Positions 32,263 through 42,474 of a stretch of DNA of 64,000 bases are shown here, piece after piece (position 1 is the first letter of the stretch; each line of letters opens with the position of its first letter). Location of the stretch: positions 744,001 through 808,000 of the forward strand of contig NC_090771.1 in the NCBI RefSeq assembly GCF_001761485.1, given 5' to 3'. The stretch is from Yarrowia lipolytica (lineage: Eukaryota; Ascomycota; Dipodascomycetes; Dipodascales). The notes below the pieces were generated by a model. That model did no database searches and had not been told where the DNA came from. It saw only the letters and a program-made list of their open reading frames with translations. A program made the translations under genes and the position numbers.

Positions 32263-32973
32263 GGTATCTGTAGTGCTTAGGTATCCGATGGCATCTCTCG
32301 ACTTGTATTGTAGTTTGTCTTTGCCTGAAAGACGGGTTTGTGTCGCCCTCTTATATCATTTAAGGACAGAGTGGTTGTTTACACCACAGAGCCGCCGTCA
32401 TCCACCTTAAATGATCTCATGGCTCGCGTAATGGGTATTCACCAGCTTAGGTGTAGCTATAGCAACAGCTGCAGAACAACGCTCCACCATGCACCACCTT
32501 GTAAAGGAGACGGATCACGATAGCCCAAGTGCTGATGTTTGCTCGTTCGTTGTTTTGATCGTAGAGGAATACATATATAAATATGTATGTAATCACTTTG
32601 ATGACGATGGGTTGCATCTCTTGAGGAATTGGAACTTGTCTGAACTACCACTACGGTATCAGTACTTACTGTAGTCTTGTATTGGATCTACAAGGGTAAA
32701 CGATCTTTTCAAGTTGGGAACAATGTGATGTACTCAATCGATATTGGACATTCCGATCCCAAGACCGTAAAATTAACGATTCCGTGTACAGTAGCTGTAA
32801 TCTCTTCTATCAGGTCTAACTTCCTCCTCTTTTCGTTCCCCGTCCAGCTCTTCATGTTTGGCCTTTTTTTTCAACTCTAAGATATAATTACGTCACCAAA
32901 ATCGTCACCCTCCCAACATCGCGATCCAATATCTACACTCAACCATCAAACACAACCACAACGACACAACACC
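32263..32973. other. Bidirectional promoter region
   Basis: Lies between a minus-strand gene and TRS31. It contains an AT-rich ATATATAAATATGTATGT segment near 32570-32590 and CT-rich tracts (32810-32860) upstream of TRS31. No gene seen. Confidence 0.5.
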
Positions 32974-33819
32974 ATGTCTATACCAAGAGGACCTTCCACG
33001 CCGATCATTCCCTCGTCCAAGGGAGTGCCACAAATCCCCCGAACGCCCTCGTCGACGCTTCCACACCCCACTGCGGCGCAATCCCCTGCCAGTGCTTCGT
33101 CTTCCACCTTCCCTAGCGCCCTCAATCCCAATGCCCAGCTTACCAACTCGGCTCCCGACTATCCGCCACAGATGACTGCTCCCACGACGTCGTCATCGTC
33201 TATCCGAAAGCCTGGATCTATCTACGAGCGAAACATCAACCGCCGAACCCCCGAGGTGTCGCTCAACGCCTTTGCATTCCTATTCTCTGAACTCGTCCAG
33301 TATCTACTGCGACAGCGAAAAGAGGCTGGAGCCAACGCCGGGTCGCTTCCTGATCTCGAAACACGTCTAAACACTCTTGGATACCATGTGGGACAAAGAG
33401 CACTGGAGCTGGTGACTATTAGAGAAGCCACAGCAGGCGCATCAGCAAAGGGCGCAGCAGGAGGAAGACGAGAAAACAAGATCCTGGGAATTCTCGAGTT
33501 TGTGCATACCCACGTGTGGAAGATGGTATTTGGCCGTGCAGCTGACGGCCTGGAGAAGTCGCGAGATGAAGAGAACGAGTACATGATTATCGACAATGAG
33601 CCCGTGGTCAGCAAATACGTTTCTGTGCCACGAGAAAACTCGCAACTCAGTGTGGCTGCTTACGCCGCAGGTATCATTGAGGCCGTGCTCAACGGAGCCA
33701 AGTTCCCTGCCAAGGTAAGTGCTCACACAGTTGAGGACGAAGATCATCCGCTGCGAACGGTCTTCCTCATCAAGTTTGACCAGGCGGTCATTGAGAGGGA
33801 CCAGAAAATCGCTGCATAG
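32974..33819 (+). CDS. TRS31: TRAPP complex core subunit Trs31 (TRAPPC5)
   Basis: 281 residues. The first 80 are Pro/Ser-rich and disordered, as in S. cerevisiae Trs31. The Bet3-like alpha/beta domain follows: RRTPEVSLNAFAFLFSELVQYL (in pieces, about 90-111), LETRLNTLGYHVGQRALEL, ILEFVHTHVWKMVFGRAADGLEKS, and a C-terminal AGIIEAVLNGAKFPAKVSAH ... FLIKFDQAVIERDQ, which closely follows human TRAPPC5. TRAPP is the exchange factor for Ypt1 at the Golgi and tethers COPII vesicles. A GTAAGT inside AAGGTAAGT (33713-33720) is not used as a donor: the frame continues as conserved sequence through it. Confidence 0.93.
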   Translation: MSIPRGPSTPIIPSSKGVPQIPRTPSSTLPHPTAAQSPASASSSTFPSALNPNAQLTNSAPDYPPQMTAPTTSSSSIRKPGSIYERNINRRTPEVSLNAFAFLFSELVQYLLRQRKEAGANAGSLPDLETRLNTLGYHVGQRALELVTIREATAGASAKGAAGGRRENKILGILEFVHTHVWKMVFGRAADGLEKSRDEENEYMIIDNEPVVSKYVSVPRENSQLSVAAYAAGIIEAVLNGAKFPAKVSAHTVEDEDHPLRTVFLIKFDQAVIERDQKIAA

Positions 33820-34048
33820 TAACGACATATATATAGATGGATGAGCCATAGATGAATGAATGGTTGAAAGTAACTCGACATTACTACGGTACTTACTGTG
33901 GAGCCCGTCTCAGATATTCGATGTCTACTACGCTACAAATACAAGTCCACAAGTGGTTAAAACTTCATAACTGTACAAATTGTGGCCTTGGCCATTCATC
34001 AATCCTCCGCCCTTTTTTCCTTTTCAGCTGTCAGGCTCATCCGTCCAC

Positions 34049-34636
34049 CTACAAAGACACCTCAGTGTGCTCAGCAATGTCGTCGACAAGCAGATCGTCA
34101 TCACTCTCAATGTCGGGGTCAACACTGAGCTCCTTCTTCATGCTGTAAGCATCCTCACCGTCGGCGTAGTAACCGTTCTCCAGCTTCTTCACCTCGAACT
34201 GGAGCGAGTCTCGGTACAGGTGCAGAGCAGCTCTGTTGGACTTTCGCACATGCAAGGAAACGTACTGGGCTCCGTAGACCTCGCACAGGGCTCGCAGAGA
34301 CAGTCGCATGAGCTTGTCTGCGATTCCCATACGTCTGTAGGTCCGCATCACAGACAGCGAAGTGATGTGGCCATGTGGTCTATCATCTTCTTCTTTGCTC
34401 TTGTCGGGGTTATTTTGTGCCACAACAGGGTCGTCCTCCATCTTTGCCAGAACGTATCCAACAATCTTCTCGCCGTTTTCCGAGTCCTTGGCCGGCATGG
34501 TAGCCACGAACGAGCACTGGGGCCACGAGATGGCATGGTACAGGTAGTACTTGAGCACGTAGTTTTCGGGTAAGTTGGTCAGGTTGCAGTTCTGCATACC
34601 TGCCAGATCCTCCACCGTCGCTTTTCGGATGTTCAT
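34049..34636 (-). CDS. ARD1: N-alpha-acetyltransferase NatA catalytic subunit Ard1/Naa10
   Basis: 195 residues, a GNAT acetyltransferase. It starts [21 protein letters not shown], has the NLPENY substrate loop (21-26), the acetyl-CoA binding motif RRMGIA (101-106), [16 protein letters not shown] (127-142), and the Naa10-type [15 protein letters not shown] ending (157-171), then an acidic tail. With Nat1/Naa15 on ribosomes it acetylates Ser, Ala, Thr and Gly exposed after Met removal. An insert of charged residues (about 67-88) before the central strand also occurs in yeast Ard1. Start is the first ATG and matches the family N-terminus. The gene converges with TRS31 (229 bp between stops). Confidence 0.95.
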   Translation of the reverse strand: MNIRKATVEDLAGMQNCNLTNLPENYVLKYYLYHAISWPQCSFVATMPAKDSENGEKIVGYVLAKMEDDPVVAQNNPDKSKEEDDRPHGHITSLSVMRTYRRMGIADKLMRLSLRALCEVYGAQYVSLHVRKSNRAALHLYRDSLQFEVKKLENGYYADGEDAYSMKKELSVDPDIESDDDLLVDDIAEHTEVSL

Positions 34637-35767
34637 GGTTGTGGATTATGCTGCCGCTGCGGTTTTTCTTGTCTGCTAAGTACTCATGAAATTCGACAAT
34701 TGGGATTTCAGATCAGCCCTAACCCTGTAGGTGGGATTTGGACATGGGTGGGTGAGGTGATGAAGCGAGAAAAGGAGGTTCTGGTTGCCACTTGGAACAA
34801 CTAGAGTGGGGTTCTTATCGTCGTTTGTACCAGGCTCGTTCACACTCACTTTCCAACCCAGATTTTCCGTCTGTCCTTGCAACATTCCCGGCTCTAACTA
34901 AAATGCGCGTTTTAGTGTCGGTCAATAGTTAAGACGAAACCTAACAGGGAGTAGCCATCCTCCAGAAGCCATCGGTACAAGCACCAATACTCGTATTCTG
35001 GTTCCGGTTGAAGACATTTCTGCCACCCTCTATGTCTGACTCACAAACAAACAAAGAAATAGGCATGTATTTAGGCCGCACTAAATCTACAAGTACTCGT
35101 ACAGTACTAATAGTTAGTACCCCTTTCGCTGTATGTGCATCGTACCGGTACATAATTGTGCACGGTGACGTGCGTCGTCGAACAAGTGTGGCGACCTTGC
35201 TTGTCTCCAACAACGAAAAGACCCCTGAAGGGTCACGCCCATTGCTTCAGGGGGAACATGTGCATCTTCGCCTGATGTTTCAAAAATGGAGTCATATTTT
35301 CAATGATTCCACGTTAGCCTCTGAGACAGAGCAGGGACCGGAATTCTCCGCCGTGTGGCTGATCCACAAGTGGTTGACTTGCTACCAACAGGTGGCTAAA
35401 CCCCAACCTTAGACGAACCATAGATCTCTACAATGCGTGGTGCCGGTGCCGTTCATGCTTGCGCGGCCCCACCGACTCGTACAATACCGTACAAAGCTTT
35501 TTGTTTTGTGTTATTTATTCTACATACATCACAGGCCCTAAAACATGCTACTTGTACAGCTCTCTAACCCGCATGTAGACCTTTCGTAGCCGGAGTACGT
35601 AGCGTACCTGAAGCCTGCGCTCTGCCATCCTAGAGCTCTTTCCGCATTGTGTGTTGTGTGTGTTGTGTGAGGATTGTTCGTAAGTTGGGGTTGGTCGGTC
35701 GGTATGTGTGCGCCGTGTGTATGTGTCCTGTAATGTGCATCCTCCATGTCTTCTATCAGCGGGTAGC
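34637..35767. other. Intergenic region
   Basis: No gene recognised. A 9-bp inverted repeat, CCCCTGAAG (35222-35230) and CTTCAGGGG (35245-35253), could form a hairpin with a 14-base loop. Several GTAC-containing words occur at 35085-35165 (TACAAGTACTCGTACAGTAC). Confidence 0.5.
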
Positions 35768-36970
35768 TTACAACTCAGAAGAGTCGAAATACAGCTTGGG
35801 ATCAAACTGAGAGATGTCTGCCGAAGTGGCCTCGCCATCGAGAAGCAGCTCGGCGATGAGCAGTCCAGTTCCTGGGGCGTTGTTGATACCCCAGCACGAG
35901 TGTCCCGATGCCAAAAACAGATTCAATGTGGTGGTCTCGCCAATCAGGGGGCCAGTGCACGAAGGAACATCTACCACCGGCAGATAGCAAGCCTGACGTT
36001 TGAGCACCTTTCCGTTCTTGAGCTGGTGCGACAGGTCTCCAGCCCACTTGAACAGCTCGTCGCACCGCTCTCGCTCTACCTCCACTGCGTCTGTGTTTTC
36101 CGGAACAGGCAGCGAGTCGCCTTCGCCACACACGTAGATTTCGTCCTTTCGAGCGTAGATCTCGGGACTGACGTATCGGTTTCGCGACACTCGCAGCTCT
36201 GTGAAGATGCCATATGCTGTGGTGGGTTTGGTGGGCACAATGGTGATGGAGTGTGCTCGCAAACCGGATATCGGACAGGTGGGCAGCAGCTTGGATGTCC
36301 ATGGTCCCACGGCCAGAACCACCTTGGATGCAGCAATCGTGCGCTCGTCTCCGGGGGATGCCGTGTATGTAACTGAGATAGCCTCCTCCTCGTCATCATC
36401 GTTCAACCGGGTGTTGACTCGCTTGACGGAACCCAGCACCAGGGTCGCGTGGCCAGACTCGAGCACCTTTTTGAGGATGAATGTTGTGAACTTGAAGGGG
36501 TGCACCTGAGCGGTGGAGTCGGTGCCACCCAGATGTGACCACGAGTCGATAACTTCGGGCCGGATCCAGTCCAGGTCCTCAGGCAAGTCCACGTCGGGGC
36601 CCTTCTCCGATGAGTGTGTGGGGGCTCTGCCAGCCACTTTTCTACCCAGGGGGGCGGGGCCGGTCTTCATAAGATTGCCCTCCACCGAAACCGTGCTGAC
36701 CCGTCTGTACCCCCATTCCACCGCTCCGTTGTACTTGTCTGCCAATTTTTCGTGTAGGGCGAAGGACATGGGCACAATCTGGGACGGGAAGGCCCACAGA
36801 GCCAGCAGTCCGCCGGCCTTTCCGGAGGCGCCTCCAGCCGCTCGTACCGCCTCGATGATGGTGATGTGGTGTTTCTTTGGGTCGAACTTGGGGTGGTTCA
36901 GCAGATAGTATGCCGTGCACACACCGATGATGCCGGCGCCCACAATGACAATTTCTTCTTTTTCAGACAT
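35768..36970 (-). CDS. FAD-dependent oxidoreductase, DAO family (Tda3-like)
   Basis: 400 residues from the ATG at 36970; the frame is open further upstream, but that part is GT-repeat leader with no plausible protein. The N-terminus has the Rossmann dinucleotide motif IVIVGAGIIGVCTAYYL followed by an acidic strand end (ITIIEA) and the GGASGKAGGLLA loop of D-amino-acid-oxidase-like flavoproteins; the C-terminal part has SGHSCWGINNAPGTGLLIAELLLDG, the second FAD contact. The GKAGG loop and overall length resemble S. cerevisiae Tda3, an endosome-linked putative oxidoreductase whose substrate is unknown. No signal peptide or membrane segment is visible. Substrate assignment is not possible from sequence alone. 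Confidence 0.85.
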   Translation of the reverse strand: MSEKEEIVIVGAGIIGVCTAYYLLNHPKFDPKKHHITIIEAVRAAGGASGKAGGLLALWAFPSQIVPMSFALHEKLADKYNGAVEWGYRRVSTVSVEGNLMKTGPAPLGRKVAGRAPTHSSEKGPDVDLPEDLDWIRPEVIDSWSHLGGTDSTAQVHPFKFTTFILKKVLESGHATLVLGSVKRVNTRLNDDDEEEAISVTYTASPGDERTIAASKVVLAVGPWTSKLLPTCPISGLRAHSITIVPTKPTTAYGIFTELRVSRNRYVSPEIYARKDEIYVCGEGDSLPVPENTDAVEVERERCDELFKWAGDLSHQLKNGKVLKRQACYLPVVDVPSCTGPLIGETTTLNLFLASGHSCWGINNAPGTGLLIAELLLDGEATSADISQFDPKLYFDSSEL

Positions 36971-37016
36971 TGCCGGACAAGAGTGAAGTGGCTGTGGGTA
37001 TGTGTGTTTCCTGGTG

Positions 37017-37085
37017 TGGAGTGGTGTGTGTGTGGGTGAGTGTGAATGTGGTGTGTGTGTGTGTGTGTGAGGGTGAGTGAGTGTG
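37017..37085. repeat. GT-rich microsatellite in the oxidoreductase 5' leader
   Basis: Imperfect (GT)n with a pure run of about nine units near 37051-37069, starting some 50 bp upstream of the ATG of the minus-strand gene. On the transcribed strand the leader would be CA-rich. Confidence 0.85.
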
Positions 37086-37739
37086 TAGTATGTGGATGTG
37101 TGTTTTTCTACAAAGTGACTTTTGTCTTTTTCCCTGTCGATTGTGTATAATTGGTCCAGCGTCGTGGCGCACTGGGTCGAAAGACGTGCTGTTGGGTGTG
37201 AGGAAGAAGGCACGCAAGCTGTCGCCCTAGCTAATATATCGCGATGACGTCGTATGACCTGGTGGGGTTGGGGTGCTGCGTTTGACCGTTCAATGCTATT
37301 TATCACAGTATAATGTGTCGTTATGTCGGCTCCTGTGCATAGGGTCGCGCAGAATTTTTAGGCCTGTGCGAAATAAGATGTTCTCTAGTAGTCAAAGGGC
37401 TGGGAGTAAAGAAAGAGAGAGAGACCACGTTGAGGAGGCTACGAGGATATATATGGGGGGGGGGAGTCAGTGCGGGTGGAGGCTTCGACGTTGATCTTGT
37501 GTCCAGAGCTTCGGATCTCCAGGTTTGTTTCGGGGTTTTGTGTCTATTTTTTTATTTTATTTTTGGTTTTGCAGTCCGTGGATGCGCCCCCGAAGAGACC
37601 TGTATGGTAATATATCGCAGTACATGAAAATGCTTACAAACGGCCAATTAAATTTCCAGCCAGGCATAAAACGTGCACTGGGAGGTGGAAATGGGGTGAC
37701 TATTGTTTAAATATGAGGGTAAGGAAATACCTTGAAATG

Positions 37740-37758
37740 CCCAAAAGGTCCTTTTGGG
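37740..37758. repeat. Perfect 9-bp stem palindrome
   Basis: CCCAAAAGG-T-CCTTTTGGG is a perfect inverted repeat with a single-base centre. It may be a dimer binding site or a hairpin; no gene boundary is adjacent. Confidence 0.85.
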
Positions 37759-39182
37759 ATGTTTAGCTTGGAGGGGAAGGTGGGCGGAGGAGGGTACGAT
37801 AGGCAACCTCAGGGAATAAGTTTGGCGAGATCCACACTCGCCACACCATGTATCATAGCAGAGACCGGCTTGCAAATAGCCACCCCGCTCGTCAGGCTCC
37901 GTCAGGCTCCTACCGTATGCATCGTACACTTGTGGCTTCCGATAGCTTAAGAAGACCGTGTACCAGGACGGAAATGGCAACCATCGAGGCATGCGAGGCA
38001 TGCGATTGTGTGTATTCCGGCCTAGCGCGCTGCACAACAGGCTCTTATCTCGTGGTCTCGTCAATCGCGGAGTTGCCATTTAGGTGGCACGGCTATTCTT
38101 TCCGCTGCCGCCGGGGTTGTCAATCTCCGTTGATGTGATTTTGAGCGGACCCCTGCGATACCGGCGCTCCTGTGCAAATCGCCTGAGACCAACACATTAA
38201 TTAGTCAGATTATCGTGTGAGGCGAGTGAGACATCACCACACAAGCGCGTTATGTGACACCACAATGGCCTGCTTGTTTCTCATCGTCATCTGTCAGGGG
38301 TGCCTGAGTCACTTAACTTATCTCCATATCCCTACCGGCGGCGGTATCAGGGTCCTTGTACAGTGCATACGTCAGCTATGATTGTCCCCTGTTGGTACAA
38401 TCCAGTAGCTAGTCTCTCCCTCCAAAACCGTCTGCGGTTCCTCTTGTTGTTTCGCTAAGCTACCTTTTAGCCCCTCTATTGTAATGCTGCGGATCCACCC
38501 GACGAAATTACGTCCCCCAACTTGCACTGGTCGCATAAGGTTGCGCAATCCCCCCCCAAACCGTTGCGGCCGCAGCCAGGTACCGCCTCCTGCTCGTGCT
38601 GGTACAATGTCACCCATATTAGCTGTATGCCCTTGTTAAGGGGATACGGTCGCCGAAACTTGCTTTCTTTTTCATGTGGTGTGTGTGTCGCATTAGGTTG
38701 ACTGAAGCAATCGGAAGACTATTTTTTGGCACCAATGGGGGCTTGTCAAGTGCCGACTGGGGGGAGGGAGGGGGGGGCAACGACTGACTCAGGGACACAA
38801 GCACATTGTGTGCTCGATTTACGTCCACCGGGTCTCAAAAACAAGTACCAGCTTAGCCCCTACAGGGCTTGACCCGGTTTGTGTTTTTTGTTTCTTTTTC
38901 CCGGTTTTTCGAGCCGCTCAAAGACGCATGCGGAACTCACATACCAGGAACTGCTTAGAAATACATACCCAGCTGCAGCGGTTCTATAGTAACTTACCCG
39001 GTTTGCAATCCGCTTACTGTACTGTACGAGTAGGAGTGATCCTCCGATGTATCCCACCACCAAGACACGGTCCGATCGACTTGGGACGGAGCTCGGCGCA
39101 TCCATGCTCCGTGATGCAAGAGAGACGAGTCAAATGCCCAGAATAATTCGGAAAATCGAAAAAATATTGAGAATTTGAAAGA

Positions 39183-39232
39183 AAATTGAAAATTGAAAAA
39201 AAATTGAAAAAAATTGAAAAAAATTGAAAAAA
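39183..39232. repeat. A-rich tandem repeat (ATTGAAAAAA)
   Basis: About five head-to-tail copies of a 10-11 base unit ATTGAAAAA(A), in the downstream half of the intergenic region before TLG1. Confidence 0.8.
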
Positions 39233-39643
39233 CAGGAAAAGGCAGCAACAACAAACAATTATTATCACAGTCAATCAATCTCCTGTATGTCTATATGAGT
39301 AAGGGGGAACCTCAATATTATGGCTAAATGTGGTTTATACCCACACAACGTGCAGAAGCACATAGAGGGGAGGAATAAATAGGAGAAATGGAGACGGAAA
39401 CACGGACAGTGGTTCCGAAAGGGAATTGAAGTGGAAATATAATAGCTCGTCGTAGCCGTTTCTCCTCACGACACTGACTCTGCGAGTTGTGCCCCAAGCT
39501 CCAATGCGAGTGTTCTTTCATAAACCCTCCCCCCAGAGTGGATATCTTCGGGAGGAGAAGAACCACTAAACTGATGTGCGTGGTACCCTTACTTAGTTCA
39601 ATCGTAAATCGTTATCTGTTAAGCTATTGACGTTACAACGCCC

Positions 39644-40303
39644 TTACAGAGCAATGAGCAGAACAAGCAGAATGATTAGGGCCACAATCAACAGAGTGAT
39701 GCAGCATGAACCCAGAGTCTCTTGGTTCTTTCGCACCACCCAATCCACTTTCTTAAGACCACGCTGTAACCGAGAGCCAGCCGAGTCGGCGTGACGATCT
39801 AGGTCATCAATGAGATACGACTGGTCCTCCAGCTCCCGCGACATGACGTTGGCCTGTTCCCGCAACGAGTTCACCGTGTTGTAGACGCCATCAAGAGCGT
39901 TGTCCTGCTCCTCGATCTGGCTTGCATACATCTGCTGGGTGAGCCCTGCAGTTCGGGCCTCCGTGTCGTCTGGCTCATCGGAGTAGATGCCATGTGGCGT
40001 GCCTGTGTTCCGAATCTTGCTCACCTCCTTCTGTACCTGACCCAGCTGCGACATGAGTTGAGCAACCTGCTTGCTACGGTCCTGGATATCTTCGCTGCTG
40101 AGACCAAACTGCTGTGGTCGGCCCTGGGCGGCCTCGACGGACTGTGAAAGGTCGGATATCGTCTCTGCCAGCTCCTCTGTGATGTTTGTGAGATCCTGAA
40201 GGGTATTGTGGTTTGAAGGGTCCGACCGGAACTGCTCCAGCAGGTCTCGCGTCTGCGTCAGCTGGTTTTGCGCATCCGCGCAGACTTGTACAAAAGGATC
40301 CAT
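39644..40303 (-). CDS. TLG1: Qc-SNARE Tlg1 (syntaxin 6/10 type)
   Basis: 219 residues with the layout of a tail-anchored SNARE: an N-terminal three-helix domain beginning MDPFVQVCADAQNQL (the DPF start is typical of syntaxin 6 relatives), a SNARE heptad region at about 126-190 (QIEEQDNALDGVYNTVNSL ... ELEDQSYLIDDLDRH) whose central Gln in LEDQSYL fits the ionic zero layer, and a C-terminal membrane anchor (CCITLLIVALIILLVLLIAL, 200-219) with two cysteines at its cytosolic edge that may be acylated. Tlg1 acts with Tlg2, Vti1 and Snc in fusion of endosome-derived vesicles with the late Golgi. Identification as Tlg1 rather than another Qc-SNARE rests on the N-terminus. Confidence 0.85.
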   Translation of the reverse strand: MDPFVQVCADAQNQLTQTRDLLEQFRSDPSNHNTLQDLTNITEELAETISDLSQSVEAAQGRPQQFGLSSEDIQDRSKQVAQLMSQLGQVQKEVSKIRNTGTPHGIYSDEPDDTEARTAGLTQQMYASQIEEQDNALDGVYNTVNSLREQANVMSRELEDQSYLIDDLDRHADSAGSRLQRGLKKVDWVVRKNQETLGSCCITLLIVALIILLVLLIAL

Positions 40304-40701
40304 TGTGTTTGTGCGAGAAAAGTTGTTGTGGAGTATGATACTGGTGCTACCTCATGCCACGGCTGCAATAATGGGAATATCCGCAGCCAACCTTAATTTG
40401 TTGGGGGAGACTGAGACCTTCACATGTAGAGATTATGTACAAGTACGAGTACGAGTACAAGTATGGGCTAATGGTAGAGACAGAGATGATCTGGTGTACT
40501 TACTCAATGCACCTTCACCTCCTTATAGATCAAATTGAAGCTGCAACACCATTTTAGTCCATTATATAATCACGTTCCACGTCACTCGCTCCGTCTCCGA
40601 AAAGTAATTGGGGAGTCCAGCGCTTAGATGCCGCCCGAAAACGCGTGTGTAAGATGTACTTAGCAATGGGAAATATCAACATCTCAAAAGTCTTAAATTA
40701 G
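40304..40701. other. Promoter region of TLG1
   Basis: Contains a TACAAGTACGAGTACGAGTA array at 40437-40463, in which the TAC-NN-GTA word overlaps itself. Nothing coding. Confidence 0.6.
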
Positions 40702-41208
40702 TTAGGACAGTTCCTTTCGTTGCTGGGCAGCAAAGTCACGGAGACACTGGTAGACAAGAGTATGGTCTTCAACCTGAGGGAGACCACTGACAGTGACAAC
40801 AGCGACGGGGCCCTCGATTCCGTTGACGCGAATGGGGAATCCTCCTCCGTGAGCAGCATACTCAGTGTCACTGACTCCGTAGGCCTCCTGCAGAGTTCGG
40901 CCCTTCTGTCTCATGTTGCATCCCAGAAAGAAACTGCTTCGACCGAATCGAATAACAGCGTTTCGCTTTCGGGACACCCAGTGCTGGTTATCAATGTTGG
41001 TTCCCAGTCCGGAAGCGGCCCGGAACCAGGTGAGACCGGTGACGGTGGTAATATCGATCAGAATGCACTTGCCTGCCTTCTTGGCGCGTTCTCGGATCTG
41101 GGAGCCCAGCTCGAACGCGTAGTCGGCGTTGAAGCCCATGAGAATGCATTCGCCTTCCTGCTCGTCAATTTTTTCCAGCGGAAGATCAAAGGGGAGTGGT
41201 GTGGCCAT
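40702..41208 (-). CDS. YBR137W-like protein (heme-degrading/UPF0303 fold)
   Basis: 168 residues, the full length of a DUF336/UPF0303 single-domain protein. Visible hallmarks are the amphipathic start (FNADYAFELGSQIRERA), the strand CILIDITTVTGLTWFRAASGLGT, the basic loop WVSRKRNAVIRFGRSSFFLG, and the glycine-rich EYAAHGGGFPIRVNG. The S. cerevisiae relative YBR137W is a cytosolic protein reported to associate with the Get tail-anchored-protein machinery; the enzymatic activity implied by the fold name is unproven here. It is transcribed divergently from SDC1 with only 179 bp between the two start codons. Confidence 0.85.
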   Translation of the reverse strand: MATPLPFDLPLEKIDEQEGECILMGFNADYAFELGSQIRERAKKAGKCILIDITTVTGLTWFRAASGLGTNIDNQHWVSRKRNAVIRFGRSSFFLGCNMRQKGRTLQEAYGVSDTEYAAHGGGFPIRVNGIEGPVAVVTVSGLPQVEDHTLVYQCLRDFAAQQRKELS

Positions 41209-41387
41209 TTAGGGGAGTGAAGTGAAGGGGAGTGGAGAAGGTGCTTTCGGATTAATTAGTTCGAGCCGAATAACGTGTGGGGGATAGAGTTTGGGATTAA
41301 GGTTCGTTATTAAGACAGTGCGCTGACATCGCCAGAATCAAAAAGACGACTCCACAATCCCTTCCCGCATCGAATACAGACAAGAAA
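41209..41387. promoter_or_regulatory. Compact bidirectional promoter
   Basis: Only 179 bp separate the ATGs of the YBR137W-like gene (minus) and SDC1 (plus), so both genes must share this promoter. No TATA box is visible; ATTAATTAGTT at about 41251-41261 is the most AT-rich point. Confidence 0.6.
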
Positions 41388-41762
41388 ATGGCTGATACAC
41401 CCATGACTGACGCCTTTCCTGCAGCTGCGGCTCCGGAGACTGCTGTGGCCAAGACAGAGCCTGGTCCCGAGCCTGCCATCCCTGCTGCTTCCGTGTCTGA
41501 AATATCATCTACACACACTCCCTCAGCGGTGGCTACCCCACCAACTTCCACATCCACACCCGCGGCGGAGCCAATCAAGCAGGAGACGGCTTCCACTGCC
41601 TCGCTCCCAAACCCTGCCGAAAACTACGGCGCTCCTACGCGACTGTGGCTCAATAAGGAGGTGAGTCCCGCCCTGCTGGCTGGCATGCGACAGATTGCCA
41701 AGGACAAGCCTGAGGACCCCGTCCGGGCTCTGGGGGAGTTCCTCATCAACTACAAGAAGTGA
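41388..41762 (+). CDS. SDC1: COMPASS subunit Sdc1 (Dpy-30 domain)
   Basis: 124 residues. The first 80 are a disordered Ala/Pro/Thr-rich stretch. The C-terminal 40 residues form the Dpy-30 motif, a two-helix dimerisation unit: TRLWLNKEVSPALLAGMRQI followed by AKDKPEDPVRALGEFLINYKK. Sdc1 binds Bre2/Ash2 in the COMPASS (Set1) complex that methylates histone H3 Lys4. A GTGAGT lies inside the motif (41660-41665), but reading straight through preserves the expected helix, so it is not a donor. The short length is normal for the family. Confidence 0.92.
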   Translation: MADTPMTDAFPAAAAPETAVAKTEPGPEPAIPAASVSEISSTHTPSAVATPPTSTSTPAAEPIKQETASTASLPNPAENYGAPTRLWLNKEVSPALLAGMRQIAKDKPEDPVRALGEFLINYKK

Positions 41763-42474
41763 TTGCATTGCATAGGAGGGTATCGAGACAGTGCACCATC
41801 GCGTGTAAGGTGCATTGGCCATGGATTGGTAGAATGAAGGGCGCGAATGGTAACTACGAGGCTTGTTTCTGCCATCATGTAAATTATAATGATATTGGTA
41901 TTTGTTTTGTTTGAAGAGTATAGATTGGCAAATGTCAGTGATCTGAGAAAGACACATTAGTAAGAGTACTACTTGTAGTGCTTGTACGATTTGTACTTGT
42001 AAGCTGGTTATGCTGGTTATATGGGATGATGATACGACAAACCGCTAATGTCATCACGTGACTTCAAACTGACCTGATGTATTTGTACTTGTATTATACA
42101 AATATCCTCCAATAGAGGTATATTTAACGTATTATTCCCTCGTTCTTCCTTGAAAGTCTCCATTTTTTATTTTTATTTTATTTTTATTTTTATTTTTATA
42201 TACCTCGCGGCCTTGATCATCATATCTGCTTATATAAGCAAACAGCGAGTTGTAAGAAAAAAAGTATTAAAAGAAGACCCAGACCCCAAAATCCGGGCCA
42301 CAAACCAGCCCCGCCATCACCAACCCACTTGCTACAAGTGCTGGTACTCGAGCTGTCCCAGCAACCTCCAGCACAGGGATTCTGGCCCAACTCTGTTGTC
42401 CCATTTAAACTAAAATTGTGCATATGGCAAGCTGAGATTAATCGTACTATTCTATCGCTATCATCACCACCACC
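41763..42474. other. Intergenic region upstream of UGO1
   Basis: Contains a CTACTTGTAG palindrome (41969-41978) and a TTTTTA tandem repeat on the plus strand (42163-42198). No gene seen. Confidence 0.6.
42163..42198. repeat. TTTTTA microsatellite
   Basis: About six copies of TTTTTA with one shortened unit, about 280 bp upstream of the UGO1 start. Poly(dT)-type tracts of this kind commonly keep nucleosomes away in yeast promoters. Confidence 0.85.

Larger units (their letters stand above)
36971..39643. other. Long intergenic region
   Basis: 2.7 kb with no gene I can support. It starts with the GT-rich leader of the oxidoreductase gene, and holds a run of ten G at about 37454-37463, a perfect palindrome (37740-37758), a tandem GTCAGGCTCC pair (about 37889-37908), a GAGGCATGC pair (37985-38002) and an A-rich tandem repeat (39183-39232). 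Confidence 0.5.

Noticed and set aside
33713-33720. GTAAGT donor inside TRS31
   Set aside because: The read-through sequence FPAKVSAH...FLIKFDQAVIERD is conserved with human TRAPPC5, so no intron is present.
41660-41665. GTGAGT donor inside SDC1
   Set aside because: Reading through keeps the Dpy-30 helices intact.
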